A DNA stretch of 64,000 bases from Pseudoxanthomonas suwonensis 11-1 (GCF_000185965.1 NC_014924.1:124001-188000); one strand, 5' to 3'; positions 26,478 through 36,299 are shown, numbered from the stretch's first letter. Numbers and translations are program-made. Notes: generated by a model not told the origin, from the sequence alone.

Positions 26478-27209
26478 GTGAACGAACAACTCCCCGGATC
26501 CCTTCCCGTCCTCCACGCCGACCAATGGCTGGCCGTGGTCGACAAGCCCGCCGGCCTGATGGTCCACGACAGCGTGCTGGCGGCCGACGAGACCGACTTT
26601 GCCGCCGACCGGCTGCGCGCCCAGTTCGGCCGCCAGGTGTTCCTGGTCCACCGCCTGGACCGCGCCACCAGTGGCTGCCTGCTGCTGGCGTTCGACCGCG
26701 ACACCGCCTCGGCGCTCGGCAAGGCGGTGATGGCCCAGCAGCTGGACAAGCGCTACCTGGCGGTGTGCCGCGGCTGGCCCGAGGAAGGGTTCACCATCGA
26801 CCATCCGCTGGATGGCGGCCCCGGCAAGCCGCAGAAGAAGCCGGCGGTGACCCGCTTCCGGCGCCTGGCCTGCGGCGAGCTGGACGAGCCCTCGGCCGGA
26901 TTCCCGACCTCGCGCTACGCACTGCTGGAATGCGCGCCGGTGACCGGGCGCTTCCGCCAGATCCGGCGCCACCTCAAGCACGCCTCGCACCACCTGATCG
27001 GCGACACCAGCCATGGCGACGGCCGCCACAACCGCGCCTTCCGCATGCGCGGCGTGCACCGGATGCTGCTGCACGCCTGGCAGCTGGGTTTTCCGCACCC
27101 GAAGGACGGGCAGGAGATGACGGTCGTGGCGCCGCCCTCCGGCGAGTTCCTCAAGGCCATGGCGCTGTTCGGCTGGAGCCTGGCGGACGGCGCCGCCGGC
27201 GGCGGCTGA
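26478..27209 (+). CDS. truC: tRNA pseudouridine-65 synthase TruC
   Basis: This 243-residue RluA-family synthase has the catalytic motif VHRLDRATSG with Asp61 as the nucleophile. It also has the TruC-like segments WLAVVDKPAGLMVH near the start and RFRQIRRHLKHASHHLIGDTSHGDGRHNR. TruC isomerises U65 in several tRNAs. The GTG start at 26478 was chosen from the conserved N-terminus and the -10 box 6 nt upstream; there is no ribosome site, consistent with a leaderless mRNA. Confidence 0.9.
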   Translation: MNEQLPGSLPVLHADQWLAVVDKPAGLMVHDSVLAADETDFAADRLRAQFGRQVFLVHRLDRATSGCLLLAFDRDTASALGKAVMAQQLDKRYLAVCRGWPEEGFTIDHPLDGGPGKPQKKPAVTRFRRLACGELDEPSAGFPTSRYALLECAPVTGRFRQIRRHLKHASHHLIGDTSHGDGRHNRAFRMRGVHRMLLHAWQLGFPHPKDGQEMTVVAPPSGEFLKAMALFGWSLADGAAGGG

Positions 27210-27235
27210 GCACGCGCCGCGGGGCGTCGCCCGCT

Positions 27236-27241
27236 TACAAT
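27236..27241 (+). promoter_or_regulatory. Candidate -10 box for leaderless arfB
   Basis: TACAAT ends 6 nt before the arfB ATG at 27248. Confidence 0.5.
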
Positions 27242-27247
27242 CCGCCC

Positions 27248-27679
27248 ATGCCCGTCGACGTGCTCAGCATCAGTCCCGACCTGGCGATCCCGGAGTCGGA
27301 GATCGTCGAGCGGTTCGTGCGCGCCAGCGGCGCCGGCGGCCAGAACGTCAACAAGGTTTCCACCGCCGTCGAGCTGCGGTTCGACATCGCCGGTTCGCCG
27401 TCCCTGCCCGAGGACCTGCGCCAGCGGCTGCTGGCCCGGCGCGACCGGCGCCTGACCGACGACGGCGTGCTGGTGATCGATGCGCAGCGCTTCCGCACCC
27501 AGGAGCGCAACCGCCAGGACGCACGCGAGCGGCTGGCGGGTTTCATCGCCGCCGGCCTGGCGGTACCGAAGCGGCGCATCGCGACCCGCCCCACCCGTGC
27601 CTCGCAGAAGCGCCGGATCGAGGGCAAGCGCGAGCGCAGCGAGATCAAGCGCGGGCGTTCGCGCCGCGATTGGGAATGA
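27248..27679 (+). CDS. arfB: Alternative ribosome-rescue hydrolase ArfB (YaeJ)
   Basis: The 143-residue protein has the release-factor GGQ motif (AGGQNVNKV, Gly30-Gly31-Gln32) at its N-terminus. Its basic tail (KRRIEGKRERSEIKRGRSRRD) in ArfB enters the empty mRNA channel of stalled ribosomes. It lacks the stop-codon recognition domains of RF1 and RF2. It releases peptides from non-stop complexes. The stop overlaps the next ATG (ATGA at 27676). Confidence 0.93.
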   Translation: MPVDVLSISPDLAIPESEIVERFVRASGAGGQNVNKVSTAVELRFDIAGSPSLPEDLRQRLLARRDRRLTDDGVLVIDAQRFRTQERNRQDARERLAGFIAAGLAVPKRRIATRPTRASQKRRIEGKRERSEIKRGRSRRDWE

Positions 27680-28293
27680 GCATGTCCGAAGCAACTCCCC
27701 TGCTGCCGGTGATGCCGGCGCAGGTCCCGCAGGTTCCCGCCGCCGGCTTCAACCGCTTCACCCGCTGGCTCGGCCGCAGCGTGCTGCGCCTGGGCGGCTG
27801 GCGCGTGGTGGGCGAGATCCCCCCGGTTGGCCGGCTGGTGGTGATCGCCGCGCCGCACTCGTCCAACTGGGACGGGATCTGGGGCATGGCCGCCAAGCTG
27901 GCGCTGGGCGTGGACATCCGCGTGCTGGGCAAGGCCCAGCTGTTCTGGTGGCCGCTGTCGATCGTGCTGCGCCGCCTGGGCGTGATCCCGGTGGACCGCA
28001 GCAACCCGCACGGCATCGTCGAGCAGGCCATCGACCTGGTGCGCGGCAGCGAGCGCATGTGGTTCGTGGTCGCGCCGGAAGGCACGCGCAAGGCGGTCAA
28101 GGAATGGAAGCGCGGCTTCTGGAAGATCGCCCACGGCGCCCAGGTGCCGGTGCTGATGGCCTACTTCCACTACCCGGAGCGGATCATCGGCTTCGGCCCG
28201 CTGTTCCACACCACCGGCGACATGGAGGCCGACATGGCCGCCGTGCGCGCCTGGTACCGGCCGTGGATGGGCCGCAACCGCGGCACCACCTGA
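27676..28293 (+). CDS. Lysophospholipid acyltransferase (PlsC-like)
   Basis: This 205-residue protein has the acyltransferase motif H-x4-D (APHSSNWDG), a GVIPVDRS block and the glycerophosphate-binding motif VVAPEGTRK. It probably adds an acyl chain to a lysophospholipid or another lipid at the inner membrane. It is shorter than classical PlsC and resembles the small 1-acyl-glycerol-3-phosphate acyltransferase-like family. The start overlaps the arfB stop; an alternative ATG is 6 nt further on. Confidence 0.85.
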   Translation: MSMSEATPLLPVMPAQVPQVPAAGFNRFTRWLGRSVLRLGGWRVVGEIPPVGRLVVIAAPHSSNWDGIWGMAAKLALGVDIRVLGKAQLFWWPLSIVLRRLGVIPVDRSNPHGIVEQAIDLVRGSERMWFVVAPEGTRKAVKEWKRGFWKIAHGAQVPVLMAYFHYPERIIGFGPLFHTTGDMEADMAAVRAWYRPWMGRNRGTT

Positions 28294-28302
28294 GGACTGC
28301 AC

Positions 28303-29733
28303 ATGGGCGTGGCGCTGGTCTGGTTCCGTGACGATCTCAGGCTGGACGACCACCCCGCCCTGCGCGCCGCGCTGGACCGCGGCCTGGTGCCAGTACCGGT
28401 GTACATCCACGCGCCGGACGAGGAGGGCGCCTGGGCACCCGGCGCGGCCTCGGACGCCTGGCGCCGGCGCTCGCTGGCAGCCCTGGCCGAGGCGCTGGCG
28501 CAGCGCGGCTCGCGCCTGCTGATGCTGCACGGCCCCAGCCTCGGCACGCTGCAGGCGTTGGCCGCGCTGACCGGTGCCGAGGCGGTGCTGTGGAACCGGC
28601 GCTACGAGCCGCACATCGAGGCCCGCGATACCCGGATCAAGCGGCAGCTGCGCCAGGCCGGGCTGCACGCGGAGAGCTTCAACGGCTCGCTGCTGTTCGA
28701 GCCGTGGGAGATCGAGACGAAGCAGGGCGACCCGTACCGGGTGTTCACCCCGTTCTGGAAGAACGCGCTGGCGCAGTGGCGGCTGCGGCCGCTGTGGGAG
28801 GCGTCGGCGCGGCTGCCCTCGCCGGACCAGGCCGGTGCCCCCGACGGCCGGCACCTGGACGCGATCGTCCCCGAGACCCGCCCGGACTGGGATGCCGGCT
28901 TCTGGGACGAGGCCACCCCCGGCGAGGCCGGTGCCCGCGCGCGGCTGCAGGCCTTCCTCGCCCACGGCCTGGAGGGCTACGCCCAGGCCCGCGACCGCAT
29001 GGCAGTGGACGGCACCTCGCGGCTGTCGGCGCACCTGCACTTCGGCGAGGTCTCGGTGCAGCGGGTGGCGGCGGCGGTGCTGGCGGCCGAGGTGCCCGCG
29101 CCCGACCGCGAGCGCTTCCTGGCCGAGCTGGGCTGGCGCGAGTTCGCCCACCACGTGATGCACCACTACCCGCACGTGGTCGACCAGGACCTGGATCCGC
29201 GCATGGCCGACTTCCGCTGGGCGCGGCCGCTACGCACCACCCTGGACGCCTGGGAGCGCGGCCGCACCGGCGTGCCGATCATCGACGCCGGCATGCGCCA
29301 GCTGTGGCAGACCGGGTGGATGCACAATCGGGTGCGGATGATCGTCGCCAGCTGGGTGACCAAGCACCTGCGCCTGCACTGGCGCCATGGCGCGCGCTGG
29401 TTCTGGGACACGCTCGTGGACGCCGACCTGGCCAACAACACCCAGGGCTGGCAGTGGGCTGCCGGCACCGGCGCCGACGCGGCGCCGTACTTCCGGGTGT
29501 TCAACCCGGTCAGCCAGGCGATGAAGTTCGATCCGCAGGGCGAATACATCGCCCGCTGGCTGCCGGAGCTGGCGGCCCTGCCGCTGCCGGCCCGGTTCGC
29601 CCCCTGGGAGCATCCGGACCTGCTGCGGCGGCTGGCGCCGCGCTACCCGCGCCAGCCCCAGGTCGACCTGGCCCAGGGCCGGGCGGCGGCGCTGGAGGCC
29701 TTCGCGGCCCTGCGCGCCGGACGCGAAGGCTGA
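28303..29733 (+). CDS. phrB: Deoxyribodipyrimidine photolyase (class I CPD)
   Basis: The 476-residue protein has the N-terminal photolyase domain (VALVWFRDDLRLDDHPAL, antenna-binding Rossmann fold) and the C-terminal FAD-binding domain with LGWREFAHHVMHH, TGWMHNRVRMIVASW and WAAGTGADAAPYFRVFNP. It repairs cyclobutane pyrimidine dimers with blue light. It lies 9 nt after the acyltransferase gene, likely in the arfB transcript. The conserved Trp residues used for photoreduction appear to be present. Confidence 0.94.
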   Translation: MGVALVWFRDDLRLDDHPALRAALDRGLVPVPVYIHAPDEEGAWAPGAASDAWRRRSLAALAEALAQRGSRLLMLHGPSLGTLQALAALTGAEAVLWNRRYEPHIEARDTRIKRQLRQAGLHAESFNGSLLFEPWEIETKQGDPYRVFTPFWKNALAQWRLRPLWEASARLPSPDQAGAPDGRHLDAIVPETRPDWDAGFWDEATPGEAGARARLQAFLAHGLEGYAQARDRMAVDGTSRLSAHLHFGEVSVQRVAAAVLAAEVPAPDRERFLAELGWREFAHHVMHHYPHVVDQDLDPRMADFRWARPLRTTLDAWERGRTGVPIIDAGMRQLWQTGWMHNRVRMIVASWVTKHLRLHWRHGARWFWDTLVDADLANNTQGWQWAAGTGADAAPYFRVFNPVSQAMKFDPQGEYIARWLPELAALPLPARFAPWEHPDLLRRLAPRYPRQPQVDLAQGRAAALEAFAALRAGREG

Positions 29734-29834
29734 GGCGCGGGCGGCCGCGGTCGTGGCCGGACCGGCCCTGCGTCCGGGGGAGACGGCCGCCAGACCGGGG
29801 CGCAGCGCCCATGCAACGGACAAGGAAGCTGACC

Positions 29835-30098
29835 ATGCAGTCGAGCCGCAACAGCCAGGGGTTCGCCAGCGAGTGGCTGATCGCCGCCGCCTGCTTCATC
29901 GCCGGCGTCGCCTGGACACCGCTGTTCCATGCCGGGGCCTTCGCCGCCGCCGGCCTGGCCATCGCCCGCCGCCACCGCCTGCTGGGCTATGCCACCGTGG
30001 CCTTCGGCATGGGCTTCTTCCTGCTGGTGTCCGGCTACCACGTGGGCAAGGACCTCGCCCATCGCGACCAGCAGGTCGCGGCCGCGAAGGAACGCTGA
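29835..30098 (+). CDS. Small two-helix membrane protein of unknown function
   Basis: The 87-residue product has hydrophobic segments at about 10-42 (probably two short helices) and 48-66, and ends in a charged DLAHRDQQVAAAKER tail. No family is recognised. ATG 29835 is preceded by AAGGAA at an 8-nt spacing and was preferred to the ATG at 29811, which has no ribosome site. It follows the photolyase gene by about 100 bp. Confidence 0.6.
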   Translation: MQSSRNSQGFASEWLIAAACFIAGVAWTPLFHAGAFAAAGLAIARRHRLLGYATVAFGMGFFLLVSGYHVGKDLAHRDQQVAAAKER

Positions 30099-30134
30099 GC
30101 CCAGCGACTGCGCCTGCGTAGCAGGAGGCCGAGA

Positions 30135-30152
30135 AGCCCGCCGCAGCGGGCT
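30135..30152. terminator. Hairpin between convergent genes
   Basis: AGCCCGC (30135-30141) pairs with GCGGGCT (30146-30152) around a CGCA loop, between the small membrane protein gene and the glycine-rich protein gene. Confidence 0.4.
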
Positions 30153-30166
30153 GCCCGCGGCCGGGC

Positions 30167-30865
30167 TCAGGCCACCCCGCCTTCGCCGCCCGCGGCCGGA
30201 TCATCCCGGGCGCCGCGGCTGGCGCCCATGCCCATACCCATGCCGGCTCCGCCGGCCATGGCACCGCCGGCTCCGCCGCCGCCACCGGGACGTCCGCCGG
30301 CGGGTTCGCGCTTGCCCCCGCCGCCGGCGGCCACGCGCAGCGGTCCCTGCGCCGGGATCACCAGTGAGGCCGGGATCGGCTCCAGGTCCAGCGCCTGGCG
30401 GATGAAGACCCGCAGCGAGGCCACCAGCGCCGCGGTTTCCACCGGTCGACCGGCCACCATGTCGCGCGCCGCGGCGGCCGCCAGTCCTACCTGCTCCTCC
30501 GTGCCCAGCAGGATCACGTCCGACAGGGCGGCCTCGACCGCATCGCGGATGCGGCGGCGACGCTCGGCGGCGGCGGAGGTGGGGTCGTCGGCTTCGCCGG
30601 CATCGCCCGGCTGCATCGAACGCAGGTCGCGCAGGTGGGCGGGGCTCACTACCAGTTCGCCGGTGAACGAGCCGCCCAGCGTCTTGTAGGCGGCGATCAG
30701 GGTCTTCAGGCGCTCGTTGATCTGGCGGTTCTCGCGCTCGCGACGCCGCTGCAGGGTCTGCATGAACACCAGGCGGATGCCGACCGCGACCAGCGACACC
30801 GCCACCAGGCTGCCCAGGGTCGTGAGCAGGGCGGACCATGAGCTGAGATCAAGCAGACTGCGCAT
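30167..30865 (-). CDS. Membrane-anchored protein with glycine-rich tail, unknown function
   Basis: The 232-residue product has one N-terminal transmembrane helix (about 12-34). A basic, coiled-coil-prone stretch follows (RRRERENRQINERLKTLIAAYK). The cytoplasmic body contains EAALSDVILLGTEEQVGLA and VETAALVASLRVFIRQALDLEPIP. The last 50 residues are almost only Gly, Ala, Met and Arg (including GMGMGMG). I recognise no named domain. It is monocistronic on the minus strand. Confidence 0.65.
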   Translation of the reverse strand: MRSLLDLSSWSALLTTLGSLVAVSLVAVGIRLVFMQTLQRRRERENRQINERLKTLIAAYKTLGGSFTGELVVSPAHLRDLRSMQPGDAGEADDPTSAAAERRRRIRDAVEAALSDVILLGTEEQVGLAAAAARDMVAGRPVETAALVASLRVFIRQALDLEPIPASLVIPAQGPLRVAAGGGGKREPAGGRPGGGGGAGGAMAGGAGMGMGMGASRGARDDPAAGGEGGVA

Positions 30866-30925
30866 GCACGCGAACCCCGGGCGGAAAGCCCAACCTTAGC
30901 GCCGGCCGCGCGCGCATGGTGCCCT

Positions 30926-31888
30926 TCAGCGTTCGGAATGGCCGCTCTGGTCGTACTCGCGCGGGGCCAGCAGGTCCGGGCGGATCAGGGCGATGAAGGC
31001 GCGCGCCTGTGGCGACAGCACCCGGCCCTTGCGCACGACCACGCCGTAGCTGCGCGACGGGAAGAACGCCGCCAGCGAACGCGAACCCAGGCGGGCGTCG
31101 TCGCCCTCGCCCAGGCAGATCGAGGGCACGATCGAGACTCCCAGGCCCATGGCCACGTACTGCTTGATCACGTCCCAGCCGCTGACCTCCAGCCCGACCG
31201 TGTACGGGATCCGGTTCTGCTGCAGCACCAGGTCGACCAGGCGCCAGGTGATCTGGCGCTGCGGCGGCAGGATCAGCGGGTATCCGGACAGGTCCGACAG
31301 CTCCAGCCGCGACTTGCGCAGCAGCGGATGCCCGGGCGGCGCCACCAGCCGCTGCTCGAAGCGGTGGGCGGCCTCGTAACTGAGGTCGGCCGGCACGTCG
31401 AGCATGGTCCCGACCACCAGGTCCACCTTGTCCTCGCGCAGCAGATCGGCGCCCTCGCCGGTGACCACGTTGCTGAGCACCAGGTGCACTTCCGGGTGCT
31501 GTTGGCGGAAGGCGGCGACGATCTTCGGCAGCAGGTAGAGGATGGTCGAGCTGTTGGCGGCGATCCGCAGCTCGCCGGCGTCCAGCCCGCGCACGCGCTC
31601 GCGGAAGGCGTTCTCCAGGCCGTCCAGCTGCTCGACCAGGGGCAGGGCCATCTCGTAGAGCAGTTCGCCCTCGCGGGTGGGCAGCAGGCGGCGTCCGCTG
31701 CGTTCCAGCAGGGGGGTGCCGAGGTCGCGTTCCAGCGCCTGGAGTTGCAGGGTGATGGCCGGCTGGGACACGAAAAGCGCTTCCGCGGCCCTCGAGACCG
31801 AGCCCAGACGGACCGTCTGGCAGAACGCCCGCAGCGGTTTGAGGCGGTCGGATTTGTAGGAAAAACGAGGACTTGCAGGCGGGCTCAC
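30926..31888 (-). CDS. LysR family regulator, divergent from the glyoxylate genes
   Basis: The 320-residue protein has an N-terminal winged HTH (GSVSRAAEALFVSQPAITLQL) and a LysR effector domain (GELRIAANSSTILYLLPKIV). I place the start at the GTG at 31888 because the divergent promoter and palindrome at 31930-31950 would put the mRNA start near 31914, which excludes the ATG at 31930. This start also matches the expected N-terminus FSYKSDRLKPLRAF. It faces aceB-aceA and is likely their regulator, possibly an activator under acetate or fatty-acid growth. The effector is unknown. Confidence 0.82.
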   Translation of the reverse strand: MSPPASPRFSYKSDRLKPLRAFCQTVRLGSVSRAAEALFVSQPAITLQLQALERDLGTPLLERSGRRLLPTREGELLYEMALPLVEQLDGLENAFRERVRGLDAGELRIAANSSTILYLLPKIVAAFRQQHPEVHLVLSNVVTGEGADLLREDKVDLVVGTMLDVPADLSYEAAHRFEQRLVAPPGHPLLRKSRLELSDLSGYPLILPPQRQITWRLVDLVLQQNRIPYTVGLEVSGWDVIKQYVAMGLGVSIVPSICLGEGDDARLGSRSLAAFFPSRSYGVVVRKGRVLSPQARAFIALIRPDLLAPREYDQSGHSER

Positions 31889-31929
31889 GCGACCGTCACC
31901 AGCAATATAAGGCAGATTTATGGGATACA

Positions 31930-31950
31930 TTGACAAAACTGCTTTGTCAA
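31930..31950. promoter_or_regulatory. 21-bp palindromic operator with divergent promoters
   Basis: TTGACAAA (31930-31937) and TTTGTCAA (31943-31950) are perfect inverted arms around ACTGC. The left arm supplies a -35 TTGACA for the plus strand, with TATGTT at 31952-31957 as a -10 (16-bp spacer). The right arm supplies TTGACA for the minus strand, with TATCCC as a -10 after 17 bp. It is a natural site for the adjacent LysR protein. Confidence 0.7.
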
Positions 31951-32000
31951 ATATGTTGCGGGACAGCAGCGTGGACTCCCGACCGATGCAGGAGCACGTC

Positions 32001-33689
32001 ATGTCCGCCGCCGCCGAAAGTGCCATTCCCGCCTCTCCCGCCCCGGGCCCGCGCCCGATCCCGGCCGTCGTCCCCAAGGGCGCCGCCGGGCTTTCGCTGA
32101 CCGAGCGGGTCGCAGGCCAGGAACAGCTGCTTCCGGCGCCGCTGCTGGGCCTGCTGGTGACGCTGCACCGGGCGATCGAGCCGGAGCGCCGCGCCCTGCT
32201 CGCCGCTCGCCGCGAGCGCCAGGCGTTCTACGACGCCGGCGGCCTGCCTGACTTCCGCGACGACACCCGCGCCATCCGCGAGGGCGACTGGAAGGTCGCG
32301 CCGATCCCGCAGGCGCTGCAGGACCGCCGGGTGGAGATCACTGGCCCGGTCGACCCGAAGATGGTGATCAACGCGCTGAACTCCGGCGCGCACTGCTACA
32401 TGGCCGACTTCGAGGATTCGACCGCACCGACCTGGCGCAACCTGCTGGCCGGCCAGGGCGCCCTGGCCGGCGCGGTGGAAGGCTCGCTGGCCTTCGAGGC
32501 CGGGAACGGCAAGCAGTACCGCCTGCGTCCGTACGAGGAGCGAGCCGTGCTGATCGTGCGTCCGCGCGGCTGGCACCTGGACGAGAAGCACGTGCGCGTG
32601 GACGGCGAGCCGATCGCCGGCGGCCTGTTCGACATGGCGGTGTTCGCGTACCACAACGCCCGCACCCTGATGGCCAACGACCGCGGGCCGTACTTCTACC
32701 TGCCCAAGCTGCAGTCGATGGAGGAAGCGGCGCTGTGGGAGACCGCGCTGTCCCACGTCGAGGCCTTCCTGGGCCTGCCGCACGGGCAGATGAAGGCCAC
32801 CGTCCTGGTCGAGACCCTGCCGGCGGTGTTCGAGATGGACGAGATCCTGCACGCGCTGCGCGACCGGATCGTCGGCCTGAACTGCGGGCGCTGGGACTAC
32901 ATCTTCTCGTACCTGAAGACCTTCCGCGCCCATGCCGACAAGGTGTTGCCGGAGCGTGGCCAGGTGACCATGACCCAGCCGTTCCTGAAGGCGTATTCGG
33001 AACTGCTGATCCGCACCTGCCACCGCCGCGGCGCCCACGCCATGGGCGGCATGGCGGCGCAGATCCCCAATGCCTCCGACCCGGTGGCCAACGAGCAGGC
33101 GCTGGCCCGCGTGCGCGCCGACAAGCTGCGCGAGGTCACCGCCGGCCACGACGGCACCTGGGTCGCGCATCCGGCGCTGATCCCGGTGGCGCGCGAGATG
33201 TTCGACGCGCACATGCCGACCCCGAACCAGCACCACGTGCTGCGCGAGGACGTGCAGGTCAGCCGCGACGACCTGATCCGTCCGTGCGAGGGCACGATCA
33301 CCCGCGAGGGCTTCGAGAACAACGTCGAGGTCTGCGTGCGCTACCTGGCCGCATGGCTGGACGGCAACGGCTGCGTCCCGATCCACGGGATGATGGAGGA
33401 CGCGGCCACCGCCGAGATCGCCCGCGCCCAGCTGTGGCAATGGCTGCACCACTCCGATCCGCGCGGCCGCCACGCCGACGGCAGCCCGGTGCACCTGGCC
33501 GACGGCACGGTGGTCGACTTCGCCCTGTTCGAACGCACCCTGGCCGCGCTGCCCGGGCGCCTGGGCGACACCGCCGGCCTGCCTGGCGGCAACCGCATCG
33601 CCGAGGCGACCGCGCTGCTGGACGAGCTGACCCGCGCCTGCCAGCTGGTCGAGTTCCTGACCCTGCCCGCCTACGCCCGCCTCGACTGA
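32001..33689 (+). CDS. aceB: Malate synthase A
   Basis: This 562-residue enzyme condenses glyoxylate and acetyl-CoA to malate in the glyoxylate bypass. Diagnostic segments are HCYMADFEDSTAPTW, YFYLPKLQSMEEAALW, KATVLVETLPAVFEMDEIL, GLNCGRWDYIFSY and MGGMAAQIPN. The start at 32001 has AGGAG 7 nt upstream; longer forms would run into the promoter region. It is followed by aceA, with a small hairpin at 33695-33714 between them. Confidence 0.96.
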   Translation: MSAAAESAIPASPAPGPRPIPAVVPKGAAGLSLTERVAGQEQLLPAPLLGLLVTLHRAIEPERRALLAARRERQAFYDAGGLPDFRDDTRAIREGDWKVAPIPQALQDRRVEITGPVDPKMVINALNSGAHCYMADFEDSTAPTWRNLLAGQGALAGAVEGSLAFEAGNGKQYRLRPYEERAVLIVRPRGWHLDEKHVRVDGEPIAGGLFDMAVFAYHNARTLMANDRGPYFYLPKLQSMEEAALWETALSHVEAFLGLPHGQMKATVLVETLPAVFEMDEILHALRDRIVGLNCGRWDYIFSYLKTFRAHADKVLPERGQVTMTQPFLKAYSELLIRTCHRRGAHAMGGMAAQIPNASDPVANEQALARVRADKLREVTAGHDGTWVAHPALIPVAREMFDAHMPTPNQHHVLREDVQVSRDDLIRPCEGTITREGFENNVEVCVRYLAAWLDGNGCVPIHGMMEDAATAEIARAQLWQWLHHSDPRGRHADGSPVHLADGTVVDFALFERTLAALPGRLGDTAGLPGGNRIAEATALLDELTRACQLVEFLTLPAYARLD

Positions 33690-33694
33690 CCGCC

Positions 33695-33714
33695 GTTCCG
33701 GCGCCAGCCGGAAC
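33695..33714 (+). repeat. Hairpin between aceB and aceA
   Basis: GTTCCGGC (33695-33702) pairs with GCCGGAAC (33707-33714) around GCCA, 5 nt after the aceB stop. It could adjust the aceB:aceA ratio by protecting mRNA ends or by partial termination. Confidence 0.5.
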
Positions 33715-33851
33715 CCACCCGCACAAGCCCGGTACCCACCGGGACCCGGCCTCCTTCCCCGACGCCCGAAAGGGCACCGGATCCGGCGCGTTCGCCCCGG
33801 ATCCGCGGAAGAACCATCGCAACCGCCCGACACAGCCCACGGAGAACCACC

Positions 33852-35144
<1,293 letters not shown>

Positions 35145-35156
35145 CCAGGGGCCCAC

Positions 35157-35176
35157 GGCGCCGGGTCACCGGCGCC
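35157..35176 (+). terminator. Hairpin after aceA
   Basis: GGCGCCGG (35157-35164) pairs with CCGGCGCC (35169-35176) around a GTCA loop, 12 nt after the stop. No T-tract follows. Confidence 0.5.
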
Positions 35177-35264
35177 GGTACGGCCGAGGAAACGTGACCG
35201 GATCGGCAGTCCCCGTGCTATCTTCGGCGATCCCCGCGGGGAGCGGTCGGATGGGGGACGACGG

Positions 35265-36299
35265 ATGTCGCACGACGGCGGGGGCGCCAACGCCCTCCAA
35301 GAGAGGACCAGCCTGCAACCGGACGCCGCGGCGCTGCTCGCGTCGCGCGAGTACGCGCTGTTCGCCTCCCTGGGCCGGACCCGCGAGATCGCCGCCGGCC
35401 AGTCCCTGTTCCGCCGTGGCGACACCGGCCGGGTCATGTACCTGGTGGTCGAGGGCGAGATCGAGCTGGACTTCGGTTCGGACCTGGCGCTCAAGCGCCT
35501 GGGGCCGCGCGAGTTCTTCGGCGAACTTGGCCTGCTGATCGGCGAACACACCCGCAGCGCCGATGCCGCCGCCACCACCGACACCCGCCTGATCGAGCTG
35601 GGGCTGGAGGAGTTCCAGGCCCTGGTCGACGCCGACCCGGCCCTGGTCGCGCAGTTCCTGCGCCGCGCCATCGCCCGGGTGGTGCTGAACGAGCAGGGCC
35701 TGATCCGCCAGCTCCGGCGCCGCAACCAGGACCTGGAAACGGCCCTGGACAACCTCTACGCCACCACCCACCAGCTCAACCAGACCGAGGAGCTGGCCCG
35801 GGTCGACGAGCTCACCGGCCTCTACAACCGCCGCGGCCTGATCCAGCACCTGCAGGACTGCCGCCAGCGCGGCTTCAAGGGCGGCGTCGGCCTGCTGCTG
35901 GTGGACTGCGACAGCTTCAAGCGGGTCAACGACGCCCACGGCCACCTGGCCGGCGACCGCGTGCTGCAGAACATCGCCGGCATCCTGCGTTCGGTGTCCA
36001 GCCCGGAGGACGTGGCCTGCCGCCTGGGCGGCGACGAGTTCTGCCTGCTGGTCATGGCCGAGGGCCGTGACGACGTCCTGCGCTACGCCGAGTTCGTGCT
36101 GGAGACCACCCGCAACCTGCTGCGCCTGCAGCAGGCCGTGCCCACCATCTGCCCGGTCAGCATCGGCGCCTGCCTGGTGGACGTGCACAGCGACTGGAAC
36201 CACTGGTACGCCCACGCCGATGCCGCCCTGTACCAGGCCAAGCGCGACGGCGGCAACCGCGTGCGTTGGGCCGACGGCGAGTTGCCCGTGCGCCTTTGA
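35265..36299 (+). CDS. Cyclic-nucleotide-binding GGDEF diguanylate cyclase
   Basis: The 344-residue cytoplasmic protein has an N-terminal cyclic-nucleotide-binding domain (about 25-135). Its phosphate-binding cassette keeps FGEL (Phe85-Leu88) and the Arg97-Ser98-Ala99 triplet. A linker helix (about 140-178) leads to a GGDEF domain with an intact signature (255-259) and the metal/GTP segment LLVDCDSFKRVND. The inhibitory I-site RxxD is not kept (SPED stands there). It resembles X. campestris XC_0249, which binds cGMP and makes c-di-GMP. The adjacent cyclase gene starts 11 nt after its stop, and its ribosome site overlaps that stop, so the two are co-expressed. Confidence 0.9.
   Translation: MSHDGGGANALQERTSLQPDAAALLASREYALFASLGRTREIAAGQSLFRRGDTGRVMYLVVEGEIELDFGSDLALKRLGPREFFGELGLLIGEHTRSADAAATTDTRLIELGLEEFQALVDADPALVAQFLRRAIARVVLNEQGLIRQLRRRNQDLETALDNLYATTHQLNQTEELARVDELTGLYNRRGLIQHLQDCRQRGFKGGVGLLLVDCDSFKRVNDAHGHLAGDRVLQNIAGILRSVSSPEDVACRLGGDEFCLLVMAEGRDDVLRYAEFVLETTRNLLRLQQAVPTICPVSIGACLVDVHSDWNHWYAHADAALYQAKRDGGNRVRWADGELPVRL

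Noticed and set aside
31930-32077. Longer N-terminus for the LysR regulator (ATG at 31930 or further upstream)
   Set aside because: It would start in or before the divergent promoter palindrome and adds sequence not expected for LysR proteins.
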